Under the pieces are notes generated by a model. That model had not been told where the DNA came from, searched no databases, and worked only from the letters and a program-made list of their open reading frames with translations. From an uncultured Hymenobacter sp. (GTDB lineage Bacteria > Bacteroidota > Bacteroidia > Cytophagales > Hymenobacteraceae), in NCBI GenBank assembly GCA_937871705.1, contig CALMOO010000070.1:1-12564 (forward strand): a stretch of DNA of 12,564 nucleotides, given 5' to 3'. Shown here piece after piece: positions 6,365-12,396 of this stretch. Made by a program: the position numbers and the translations under genes. Position 1 is the first letter of the stretch; each line of letters opens with the position of its first letter.

Positions 6365-6619
6365 ATGACCACCCAAGAAGAATTCGAAGCCGCCGCCCAG
6401 CGCGCCCAGCAGCTCTCCGCCAAGCCCGCCAACAGCGTGTTGCTCCAGCTTTATGCCCTCTACAAGCAAGGCACCGAGGGCGATGCTACCGGCCCGCGCC
6501 CCGGAGGTTTCGACTTCAAAGCCATTGCCAAATACGACGCCTGGCACCAGCTCGCCGGCCTCAGCAAAGATGCCGCCCGCCAGCAGTACGTGCAGCTCGT
6601 GACGCAACTAGAGGGGTAG
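6365..6619 (+). CDS. Acyl-CoA-binding protein (ACBP)
   Basis: 84 residues, matching the normal size of about 86-90. The chain carries the conserved ACBP signature LYALYKQGTEGD (29-40), RPGGFD (45-50), and AKYDAW (55-60). The four ligand-binding positions known from bovine ACBP (Tyr28, Lys32, Lys54, Tyr73) correspond to Tyr30, Lys34, Lys56 and Tyr75, a constant offset of two. ACBP is a four-helix bundle that binds C12-C22 acyl-CoA esters in the cytosol, buffering and donating them to lipid synthesis or oxidation. No fatty-acid gene is adjacent. The TAG stop is embedded in GGGGTAGGG. A promoter box and a UUCG hairpin precede it. Downstream, a weak GAACGC/GCGTTC hairpin (6638-6670) is the only terminator candidate on this strand before the large palindrome. 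Confidence 0.95.
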   Translation: MTTQEEFEAAAQRAQQLSAKPANSVLLQLYALYKQGTEGDATGPRPGGFDFKAIAKYDAWHQLAGLSKDAARQQYVQLVTQLEG

Positions 6620-6713
6620 GGGCTTTCCTAACACCCTGAACGCAGTGTAGTAAAAGACCTTTTCGCGTTCGCTGACCTTAGAGGCAATAACCCGACGAGG
6701 GCAAGAGAGCCGT

Positions 6714-6829
6714 TTGTCCTTACGAGCGTAACGAAATGAAGCGCGACAATCTTTCCTAACCGTTGGAATTACTAACCAACTGTAGAGAAAAGATTGCCGC
6801 GCTTCACTTCGTTACGCTCGCAAGTACAA
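6714..6829 (-). repeat. 41-bp inverted repeat behind the CDGSH gene
   Basis: Arms at 6714-6754 and 6789-6829 pair with four exceptions; the loop is 34 bases. Three of the four exceptions (6722/6821, 6736/6807, 6746/6797) are G-U in the minus-strand RNA, the direction of the CDGSH gene that stops at 6838. The arm starts 8 bases after that stop codon, the same spacing as the 42-bp palindrome behind the S1/P1-like gene. No T-run follows on the minus strand. The arm reads CTTGCGAGCGTAACGAAG and ends GGCAATCTTT, the layout of a dispersed palindromic repeat. The intergenic stretch 6620-6837 holds no gene. Confidence 0.8.
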
Positions 6830-6837
6830 GCAAAAAA

Positions 6838-7065
6838 TTACACCGCTTTCGGTGCGGGCAAGTCAAACGCCGTGGCGTCGTGCTCAAAATGCCCTTTGTG
6901 CGAGCCGTCGCAGAAAGGCTTTTGGGCGCTGAGGCCGCAGCGGCAAATGCTGATGCGCTGCCGGCCGCCCAGGCCGTAAGGCTGGCCTTGGGCGTCAACC
7001 AGTTCTATTTCTTCGCCTTCTACGCGCAGCGAGCCGTTGGAAAGTACAGTCAGTTTAGTAGCCAT
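6838..7065 (-). CDS. CDGSH iron-sulfur domain protein (mitoNEET-type)
   Basis: 75 residues, a single CDGSH domain of normal bacterial size. The motif CRCGLSAQKPFCDGSH (41-56) supplies the 3-Cys/1-His ligands of a labile 2Fe-2S cluster: Cys41, Cys43, Cys52 and His56. Family members transfer electrons or Fe-S clusters and respond to redox or iron state; the partner of this one is unknown. No signal peptide or membrane anchor is present, so it should be cytosolic. The gene lies 89 bases downstream of the acetyltransferase gene on the same strand and could be co-transcribed. That gap contains its own palindrome (7074-7092), 8 bases before the ATG. A 41-bp hairpin follows the stop codon. Confidence 0.95.
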   Translation of the reverse strand: MATKLTVLSNGSLRVEGEEIELVDAQGQPYGLGGRQRISICRCGLSAQKPFCDGSHKGHFEHDATAFDLPAPKAV

Positions 7066-7073
7066 GAGAGTGG

Positions 7074-7092
7074 CGCGAAGACCTGCTTCGCG
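7074..7092 (-). promoter_or_regulatory. Palindrome in front of the CDGSH start codon
   Basis: CGCGAAG (7074-7080), 5-base spacer, CTTCGCG (7086-7092): a perfect 7-bp inverted repeat ending 8 bases before the ATG at 7065. A third copy of CGCGAAG lies at 7125-7131. It could be an operator or an mRNA leader hairpin that limits ribosome access. Function is inference only. Confidence 0.3.
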
Positions 7093-7154
7093 GGTTGGGT
7101 TGAGTAAGGTAAGTAAAGTCAGTACGCGAAGCTTACGCGCAGGGCTACGAGCCG

Positions 7155-7676
7155 CTACAATTCCTTGCGCAGCACGTAGTCATTCATCCAGTACGGCCCA
7201 ATCGGAATATCCTCCTCGCGGTGCTGGGCAAAGCCCTGGCGCTCATAGAAGTTAATGGCTGGATTGTGACGGTTGACGTTCAACTCCAGGGCGCGGCCAC
7301 CGACTTCCCGCACCGCGTTTTCGACGGCCTGCACCAGGCGCTGGCCCAGGCCTTGGCCCTGGTGGGAGGGTAGGACGTAAATTTTATTTAAGTGGTACAC
7401 GCCCTCGGGCTTCTCCGAATACGAGGCAAAGCCGCTCGGCTGCCCCTCCACGTAGGCCAGCAGGAAGGCGTGGTGCTGCTCGCGCATCTGGCGCAGCACC
7501 GAGGCCGGCGTATAAATCACGCGGTACATATACTCCAGCTGCTCCTTCGAAATAATGAAGCGGTAGGTGGGTTCCCAGGTGGCCTCGGCCAGCTCAATAA
7601 TCGTGGGAATATCCTGCTCGGTGGCAGGCTGAATGTGCAGAGGAGCGGCCGGAGCGGCGGGGGCAGATGAGGACAT
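7155..7676 (-). CDS. GNAT-family N-acetyltransferase
   Basis: 173 residues, one GNAT domain from about residue 13 to 172. The acetyl-CoA pyrophosphate-binding loop is HQGQGLGQRL (105-114), preceded by the beta-4 strand YHLNKIYVLPS (94-104). The later ELNVNRHNPAINFYERQGF (131-149) is the usual alpha-4/beta-7 region in which Asn and Tyr contact CoA. It transfers an acetyl group from acetyl-CoA to an amine; the N-terminal EATWEPTYRFIISKEQLEYMY resembles PaiA-type or streptothricin-type members, but the substrate is not predictable. No membrane segment or signal peptide is seen; the Ala/Pro-rich first 12 residues are probably disordered. The start at 7676 is the only good ATG. It precedes the CDGSH gene and may share its transcript. 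Confidence 0.92.
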   Translation of the reverse strand: MSSSAPAAPAAPLHIQPATEQDIPTIIELAEATWEPTYRFIISKEQLEYMYRVIYTPASVLRQMREQHHAFLLAYVEGQPSGFASYSEKPEGVYHLNKIYVLPSHQGQGLGQRLVQAVENAVREVGGRALELNVNRHNPAINFYERQGFAQHREEDIPIGPYWMNDYVLRKEL

Positions 7677-7832
7677 AAACGATAAAAACTAAGCGAATGT
7701 CGGCGATAAACTGGACTTTTACACCTTGTCCGGCATACGCAATGCCCCGCCCAGACGTTAGGGTAAGGCAGACTGGCTCGCAACTTGGTAGGGCCAGCCG
7801 CATTAGCTACTCTTTCACATCTCGTTTGCCCC

Positions 7833-8354
7833 ATGACTTTCTTGCCAAAAACCGTTGCTTCTGATACCCGCCTGGCTTTAGCTGCGCTGCTGCTTGCCGC
7901 GCTGCCATTCGCTGCTTGTGCCCAGCGCTCGGCCCAGGATAGCTTGCTGCACCGCGGCGACCTGGTAGGGGGTAGGCCGCATGCCTCGGTGCCGCGCACC
8001 GCGGCCCAAGCCGGCTCGGCTGCCAGCGCCAGCACCGGCGCCGCCGACCCGGGCTTGTCGCGTATGATTCATGAAAATGTGGAATTGAGCCGCGTTACGG
8101 CCGCCCAGATGCCCGAGCTCTACAGCCACTTTATCGACGCTACCCGCGAGCAGCGCCGCAAGTGGACCGACCGCGACTGGACCGATGCCAGCGCCACCCT
8201 CTCCCGCCTCAATGCCCGCTACGAAGCCGTGCGCCTCGACCTACCCATGGAAGACCGCCTGCGCGTGCGCAGCCTGCAAGCCGAGTTTCGGACCTATGAA
8301 AGTGCCCGGCGCGTCAACCAAAAGCTCGACGACGCCAACGTCAACATCAAGTAG
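7833..8354 (+). CDS. Small exported protein of unknown function
   Basis: 173 residues; I do not recognise a named family with confidence. The ATG at 7833 gives a signal peptide (basic start, hydrophobic core LALAALLLAALPFAA). Cys29 in FAAC could be a weak lipobox, but ACAQ is equally good for ordinary cleavage. Residues 32-75 are Ala/Ser/Gly-rich and probably disordered. The rest (about 76-173) is predicted helical with a motif of spaced aromatics: ELYSHFIDATREQRRKWTDR, then DWTDASATLSRLNARYEAV, a layout that recalls helical lipoprotein-like domains of Bacteroidota such as DUF6565. That resemblance is from memory and uncertain. Two GGTAGG motifs lie within codons 45-48. The stop codon is separated by one base from the stop of the opposite-strand gene. 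Confidence 0.8.
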   Translation: MTFLPKTVASDTRLALAALLLAALPFAACAQRSAQDSLLHRGDLVGGRPHASVPRTAAQAGSAASASTGAADPGLSRMIHENVELSRVTAAQMPELYSHFIDATREQRRKWTDRDWTDASATLSRLNARYEAVRLDLPMEDRLRVRSLQAEFRTYESARRVNQKLDDANVNIK

Positions 8355-8355
8355 C

Positions 8356-8796
8356 TTAGCCACGCCGCACCAGCCACTGCCACGCCGCTAGGGGGGTGCG
8401 GAAAACACCCAGCGGCACCAGCCGGCGCATACCCACCACAAACTCGTGGCTGCTGAACATGCTCGTTGGGTCGGGCGAGTGCACGTACGCAATGGCCCGC
8501 AGGCCACGGGCCACTACCTGCGGCAGCCACTCATACTGCAGCCAGGGCATGGCTTCGCGCCAGTCGCCCGAGGCCTGGCTGGCATCGATGAGTAAGCGCT
8601 GTGGCGCGTGGCCATCTTGCCGCAGGCTGGCCCCGGCCTGCGTGCCCTGCACCACGCTAGCCGTGGTGAGGTGGCCGTGCCAGCGCACGCGCAGCACTTG
8701 CTGCGCCGCAAAAAAGTCAAAATCGACCAGCAAGGCCCCGTGGGCATCGGACAAGTCGAGCAGGTGTTCCGCGGGCGCAGTTATTTCTGTTGGCAT
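8356..8796 (-). CDS. SpoIIAA/STAS-SEC14-like small cytosolic protein
   Basis: 146 residues. The ATG at 8796 is chosen; the open frame continues to 8940 but that extension is basic low-complexity sequence that runs through an intergenic CCCTACCCCC motif. The chain alternates beta-strands and helices: LLVDFDFFAAQQVLRVRWHG (22-41), then RLLIDASQASGDW (67-79), WLQYEWLPQVVARGLRAIAY (85-104), and a C-terminal helix LAAWQWLV (136-143). This resembles the SpoIIAA-like (STAS/SEC14) fold found in many small Hymenobacter proteins of unknown role. The resemblance is by pattern, not alignment. It lacks a signal peptide. No anti-sigma factor or kinase neighbour supports a partner-switching role. It is divergent from the deoxynucleoside kinase and tail-to-tail with the unknown exported protein. 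Confidence 0.75.
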   Translation of the reverse strand: MPTEITAPAEHLLDLSDAHGALLVDFDFFAAQQVLRVRWHGHLTTASVVQGTQAGASLRQDGHAPQRLLIDASQASGDWREAMPWLQYEWLPQVVARGLRAIAYVHSPDPTSMFSSHEFVVGMRRLVPLGVFRTPLAAWQWLVRRG

Positions 8797-8903
8797 GGGA
8801 GCGGGGGGTAGGGAAAACGCGCTACGCTTATAAAAGTGCAAAATAAACTCTGCATTAGCGCAGCACCTGAGCGGGCCGCTCGCCTGCACCCGCCGGGCGG
8901 CCC

Positions 8904-8911
8904 TACCTTTG
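8904..8911 (+). promoter_or_regulatory. Bacteroidota-type -7 box for the deoxynucleoside kinase gene
   Basis: TACCTTTG matches TAnnTTTG exactly and lies 37 bases before the ATG at 8949. It follows a GC-rich dyad, GAGCG-GGC-CGCTC (8869-8881), placed about where the -33 region would be. That dyad could be an operator or simply structure. No clear TTG -33 box. Confidence 0.5.
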
Positions 8912-8948
8912 GGGTTCGCTTTCTGATTAATTAATACCACCCCGCGTC

Positions 8949-9572
8949 ATGCACATTGCCATCGTCGGCAACATCGGAGCCGGCAAAACTACCCTGGCTC
9001 ATAAGCTGGCCCAGCATTTTCGTTGGGAAGTATTTCTGGAAGAAGTAGATGACAACCCCTACCTCAAAGATTTTTACGGCGACATGCCGCGCTGGGCGTT
9101 CCATTTGCAGGTGTATTTCCTCAATAGCCGCTTTCGCCAAACCCAGCATATAAAGGAGCGGGTGCAGCAGGGCAAAAGCGTGATTCAGGACCGCACCATC
9201 TACGAAGATGCGCACATCTTCGCGGCCAATCTGCACCAGTCGGGCCTGCTGGCCGAGCGCGACTACGCCAACTATTATGCCCTGTTTGAAAGCCTGATAA
9301 GCCTCGTCAATCCGCCCGACCTGCTGCTCTACCTGCGCGCCGACCTGCCCAAGCTCATCGGCCAGATTGAGAAGCGGGGCCGCAATTACGAAAGCTCCAT
9401 TAGCATCGAATACCTCAAAAACCTCAACGAGCACTACGACCAGTGGATTGCCAATTACAAGCACGGCAAGCTGCTCATCATCGACGTGAATGAACTGGAC
9501 TACGTGCGCCGGCCCGAAGACCTGGGCGACATCATCGAGCGCATCAACGGCAAGCTGTTTGGCTTATTTTAA
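8949..9572 (+). CDS. Deoxynucleoside kinase (dAdo/dGuo kinase family)
   Basis: 207 residues, the usual length for bacterial deoxynucleoside kinases. The P-loop is GNIGAGKTT (7-15). EE at 31-32 lies where the catalytic base and substrate-contact Glu are found. DRTIYED (81-87) is the DR(S/T) motif that positions the sugar and catalysis, and RGRNYE (143-148) is the arginine-rich LID. The enzyme phosphorylates a deoxyribonucleoside at the 5' position with ATP, salvaging deoxynucleosides for dNTP synthesis in the cytosol. Its base preference (A, G, C or T) cannot be fixed from these motifs. The start at 8949 places the P-loop at residue 7, as in homologues. It has its own promoter box and a hairpin 28 bases downstream. 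Confidence 0.94.
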   Translation: MHIAIVGNIGAGKTTLAHKLAQHFRWEVFLEEVDDNPYLKDFYGDMPRWAFHLQVYFLNSRFRQTQHIKERVQQGKSVIQDRTIYEDAHIFAANLHQSGLLAERDYANYYALFESLISLVNPPDLLLYLRADLPKLIGQIEKRGRNYESSISIEYLKNLNEHYDQWIANYKHGKLLIIDVNELDYVRRPEDLGDIIERINGKLFGLF

Positions 9573-9600
9573 TAAGACGCCATCCTAAGTAAGACTGATA

Positions 9601-9649
9601 TGCGGCTCTACCTCCTCCTGCCAGGCTGGCTAACGGAGGTAGGGCCGCA
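9601..9649. terminator. Hairpin between the convergent kinase and DUF2461 genes
   Basis: Arms 9601-9615 and 9635-9649 pair over 15 bases with one exception, 9607/9643, which is a G-U pair in the plus-strand RNA. The loop is 19 bases. The arms consist of CTACCTCC/GGAGGTAG inside GCGGC/GCCGC. It lies in the short gap between two converging genes and can act for both, but neither side has a U-tract. Confidence 0.6.
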
Positions 9650-9655
9650 CCGTTG

Positions 9656-10333
9656 CTAAGCCGCACTGTTCAAGGCCTGATTGAGGAACGTTACCCAGGG
9701 CCGGGCCGCCTGCATGCCCGCCACTACGCGCCCAATAAAATCAGGTGCCAGCACTTCCTCATCCGCAAAAAGGTGCACCACGCCGTAGCTCTTGAGCTTA
9801 AGCCAGGGCAAATCGGGGTCGGTGGCGAGGTAGCCGCGGGGCGGGCGCGTGAGCTGCGCCACGCTCATATCGAGGCCGTTGGGGAAATGCTGCCGCAGTG
9901 CAGGCGCCGCCAGGCAGCGGTGAAACTCGGCGCTGCTGTAGTGGATTTCCTGCCGAATAGCCGCCAGCTCGGCAGGGGTAGGGCTAAACCGCCCGGCCCG
10001 CAGCCACGAGCCACCCCCCGGCATAAGGGCCAGAAAGTAGCCCGCCTGCAGCGCATGCCGCCCGCCCGGCACTAGCCCCGCCCCAAGGCGGCGCTTGTAA
10101 GGCTCCGGGTCTTGCTGGCTGCGGTCGTTTTTGTGCAGCCGAAACATAGCCTGCGCTGGCGTGAGACCGGCCAGCTCGGGTACAGCCGGCGTGGCAAGTC
10201 GCAGCACTTCAGCTACCAGCCCGGCAAAGGCGTCGCGGGCTCGCAGGTACTCGGCGCGGTGCTCTTGCATCCAAGCCGTGTTGTTATTCGCCGCCAGGCG
10301 CTGCAAGAAATCCAGGATGAAGGCCAGGTCCAT
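9656..10333 (-). CDS. DUF2461 family protein
   Basis: 225 residues, the normal length of this family, which occurs widely in bacteria and some fungi and has no established activity. Visible family features: FLQRLAANNNTAWMQEHRAEY (9-29; the family begins with a FLxxLxxNNxxxWF pattern), MFRLHKND...PEPYKRR (63-82, corresponding to the usual RI-RDvRF..DK.PYK block), GYFLALMPGGGSWLRAGRF (98-116), and a C-terminal fLnqA at 216-220. The usual DVRFSxDKxPYK is degenerate here (NDRSQQDPEPYK). No signal peptide is seen. The ATG at 10333 lies 7 bases after the stop codon of the MOSC gene, so the two are almost surely co-transcribed and perhaps translationally coupled. GGGGTAGGG occurs inside the coding region at 9975-9983. 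The hairpin at 9601-9649 ends the unit. Confidence 0.88.
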   Translation of the reverse strand: MDLAFILDFLQRLAANNNTAWMQEHRAEYLRARDAFAGLVAEVLRLATPAVPELAGLTPAQAMFRLHKNDRSQQDPEPYKRRLGAGLVPGGRHALQAGYFLALMPGGGSWLRAGRFSPTPAELAAIRQEIHYSSAEFHRCLAAPALRQHFPNGLDMSVAQLTRPPRGYLATDPDLPWLKLKSYGVVHLFADEEVLAPDFIGRVVAGMQAARPWVTFLNQALNSAA

Positions 10334-10340
10334 GGGCGAG

Positions 10341-11180
10341 TTAGAAATTCATAATTTCCAAAGCGTCGCCCACTTGCACCCGGCCTTTCATTGGGCCCGT
10401 TACGTTCTGGCCAAAAAGCACTTTGCTACCCTGCTTGCGGTAGGTAGCCAGCGTGCGCAGGGGCTCGCCGCCGGGGTTTTTCTCGGCCGTGGCCTGGTCT
10501 ATGGTTGTGACAACGCACCGCCCACAGCCGCGCACCGCCCGAAAGGGCTGGCCCGCAATCCGGAACTCGCCCCAGTGCATTTCGGCGTCAGCGGCTACGC
10601 CGCTCACTACCAGGTTGGGCCGGAAGCGGTCCATGGGCACGGGCTCGGCCAGCTGCTCGTTGAGCTTGGCCAGCGACTCTTCAGTGGCCAGCAGGTAGGG
10701 GTAGCCATCAGCGAAGCTCACGAGCGTGCCGGCCGGGTTCAGCTCGGGCTTATCAGGTTCGACGTCGCGGCGCACCATGTCCGACATGTACACCAGCTTG
10801 CACTCGCGGCCCAGCGCCTCGCTCAGCCACGCGTCGGCCTCCGGGGCACCGCGCCAGGCAAACACCATATCATCCCAGATAGTCACGAACAGCGTGCGCT
10901 CGGGCGTGGCCTCAAACGGCACGTGCAGCGGCAGCAAATCGGGCCGCTGGCGGTGGCGCAGCAAAAAGCCATTGTAGGCGGGCTCAACGGCCAGCAGCGC
11001 CATCTCGGCGTGCTCGCGCTGGGTCAGGAAGCGGTTTTCGGCATCCACTATTAGCCAGCGGCGGTCGTGGCGCAAGCCCTGAGGGGTAAGCTCGGCCGCT
11101 GGCAAGCTAATGCCTCCCAGTGACTTAACAGGGTAAATAAATAAACCAGTGAGGGTAGGCGAAGCTTGGAAAACGGACAT
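10341..11180 (-). CDS. MOSC domain protein (mARC/YcbX-like, Mo-cofactor binding)
   Basis: 279 residues. The ATG at 11180 is preferred over a GTG two codons upstream. An N-terminal beta-barrel domain (about 8-110) starts with LTGLFIYPVKSLGGI (10-24) and has RHDRRWLIVD (37-46) and LTQREHAEMALL (52-63). The MOSC domain (about 125-279) contains RFRPNLVVSG (185-194), GCGRCVVTTID (218-228), PLRTLATYR (240-248) and VLFGQNV (254-260). Cys222 matches the conserved Mo-coordinating cysteine of the mARC/YcbX family, whose members reduce N-hydroxylated compounds. The chain ends right after the MOSC domain and lacks the ferredoxin domain of E. coli YcbX, so an external electron donor is needed. It leads an operon with the DUF2461 gene. 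Upstream, 11181-11298 contains an AT-rich purine tract with repeated TAGGAGTT and no gene. Confidence 0.92.
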   Translation of the reverse strand: MSVFQASPTLTGLFIYPVKSLGGISLPAAELTPQGLRHDRRWLIVDAENRFLTQREHAEMALLAVEPAYNGFLLRHRQRPDLLPLHVPFEATPERTLFVTIWDDMVFAWRGAPEADAWLSEALGRECKLVYMSDMVRRDVEPDKPELNPAGTLVSFADGYPYLLATEESLAKLNEQLAEPVPMDRFRPNLVVSGVAADAEMHWGEFRIAGQPFRAVRGCGRCVVTTIDQATAEKNPGGEPLRTLATYRKQGSKVLFGQNVTGPMKGRVQVGDALEIMNF

Positions 11181-11298
11181 GCCCACAAAGGTCGGGAGGA
11201 GTTAGGAGTTGAGAGGTATAAAGTAGGAGTTAAAAATTATGAAGTGAGCTTGAGCAGGAATGATGACGGCCGGCCCAATTCAAGATTAACGGCTTCTT

Positions 11299-12279
11299 TT
11301 AATGCAGCGCCCGCTTTTTTACCATGCCGCCCTTGGCGTCGTTTACGCTGTGCATGATGATGAACGCCTTGGGATCGAGTAGGTTAACTTCGGTCGTAAC
11401 CTGACCTACTTCCAGGCGCGTCACCACCGTAAATACGATGTCGATGGGGCTGGGCTGTTCGCCGTGCGAGCCAAAGCCGCGGTGTCCGGCATACACCGTG
11501 ACGCCCCGGCCCAGGCGCTCGGTGAGGATGCGCCGAATGGCATCGCTGTGCTCCGAAATGATGGTGACGCCCGTGTATTCCTCAATGCCATTAACCACAA
11601 ACTCAATGGTTTTGGAAGCGGCCAGGTACGTGAGAATAGAGTACAGCGCCGTTTGGACCGACAGCACGAGGGCTACCACAATAAATATTAAAATATTAAG
11701 GCCCAGTACAAAATCACCTACGCTCAGGCTGGCTTTGCGGCTGAGGTACACGGCTAGGATTTCGGTGCCATCGAGCACGCCGCCGCCGCGCATGGCCAAG
11801 CCAATGCCCGCGCCTAGGATTTTATCCTGGGTAATAACCGGAAAGTGCACCACCAGCAGCACTCCCGCGAGGGCCAGGATAGCCGCCAGCGCCCGGAGCG
11901 CAAAGCCTTTGCCCAGTTGCTCGTAGCCCAGCCAGATAAAGGGCAGGTTGAACACCACCAGAAACACGGACACCGACTGCGGCATGTGCGTAAACCGGGC
12001 GGCTAGCAGCGAAATGCCCGTTACGCCGCCGTCGAACAGGCCATTGGGCAGAATAAACGACTCTAAGCCAAGGGCTGCCGAAAATACTCCTGCCACCAAG
12101 TACATCAGGCTCGTGGCTCGCCGCCGCAGCTGCGACTCCTCGGGGTGGCGCGGGGTGGCCAAGTGCGCATCGGCCAGGGCGGGATGGCCAGCTACGGCAG
12201 CAACAGCCGCCGCTTGCTGGGCCGTGGCCTTAGCCCGAAGTCGCCGCAGGCGCTCCAAGACAGAAAATTGAGCAAGCAT
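11299..12279 (-). CDS. YitT-family membrane protein with C-terminal DUF2179 domain
   Basis: 326 residues. The ATG at 12279 is used; an in-frame TTG two codons upstream is less likely. The layout is a cytosolic N-terminal extension of about 50 residues (basic and Ala-rich), five or so membrane helices between about 55 and 215, and a soluble C-terminal DUF2179 domain (about 225-320). Family marks include ILPNGLFDGGVTGISLL (76-92), MRGGGVLDGTEILAVYLSRK (163-182), GVTIISEH (237-244) and LDPKAFIIMHSVNDAKGG (301-318). The family's function is not firmly established; transport or membrane-linked signalling is assumed. The gene is on the same strand as the MOSC-DUF2461 pair, with a 118-base gap. A TATTTTTTG sequence (one base too long for TAnnTTTG) lies upstream. 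Confidence 0.93.
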   Translation of the reverse strand: MLAQFSVLERLRRLRAKATAQQAAAVAAVAGHPALADAHLATPRHPEESQLRRRATSLMYLVAGVFSAALGLESFILPNGLFDGGVTGISLLAARFTHMPQSVSVFLVVFNLPFIWLGYEQLGKGFALRALAAILALAGVLLVVHFPVITQDKILGAGIGLAMRGGGVLDGTEILAVYLSRKASLSVGDFVLGLNILIFIVVALVLSVQTALYSILTYLAASKTIEFVVNGIEEYTGVTIISEHSDAIRRILTERLGRGVTVYAGHRGFGSHGEQPSPIDIVFTVVTRLEVGQVTTEVNLLDPKAFIIMHSVNDAKGGMVKKRALH

Positions 12280-12329
12280 AACCAAGATTACGCAAAAAAT
12301 ACTATTCTGCAGTTGCCCGGCTAGCTTCC

Positions 12330-12377
12330 AAAAAAGTAAGGGGGTAGGGCCACAACCAGTTGCGGCCCTACCCCCTT
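12330..12377 (-). terminator. Rho-independent terminator of the S8 peptidase gene
   Basis: Perfect 14-bp stem AAGGGGGTAGGGCC (12338-12351) with GGCCCTACCCCCTT (12364-12377) and a 12-base loop. On the minus strand it is followed, after two bases, by six T (complement of 12335-12330). It starts 19 bases behind the stop at 12397. The stem is made of the GGGGTAGGG motif that recurs through the window. Confidence 0.85.
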
Positions 12378-12396
12378 GTGCAATGCCAGGCCTAGG

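Noticed and set aside
8797..8940. 48-residue N-terminal extension of the SpoIIAA-like protein
   Set aside because: It crosses the CCCTACCCCC leader motif and is basic low-complexity sequence; the ATG at 8796 gives a compact domain.
10131..11054. 307-residue open frame on the plus strand
   Set aside because: Overlaps the MOSC and DUF2461 genes on the opposite strand, with shadow-type composition.
11181..11200. GACCTTTG as a -7 box for the MOSC gene
   Set aside because: First base pair of TAnnTTTG is wrong and it lies too close to the start codon.
11190..11240. TAGGAGTT repeats as a CRISPR or tandem array
   Set aside because: Only two or three short, irregular copies in an AT-rich purine tract; no spacers of equal length.
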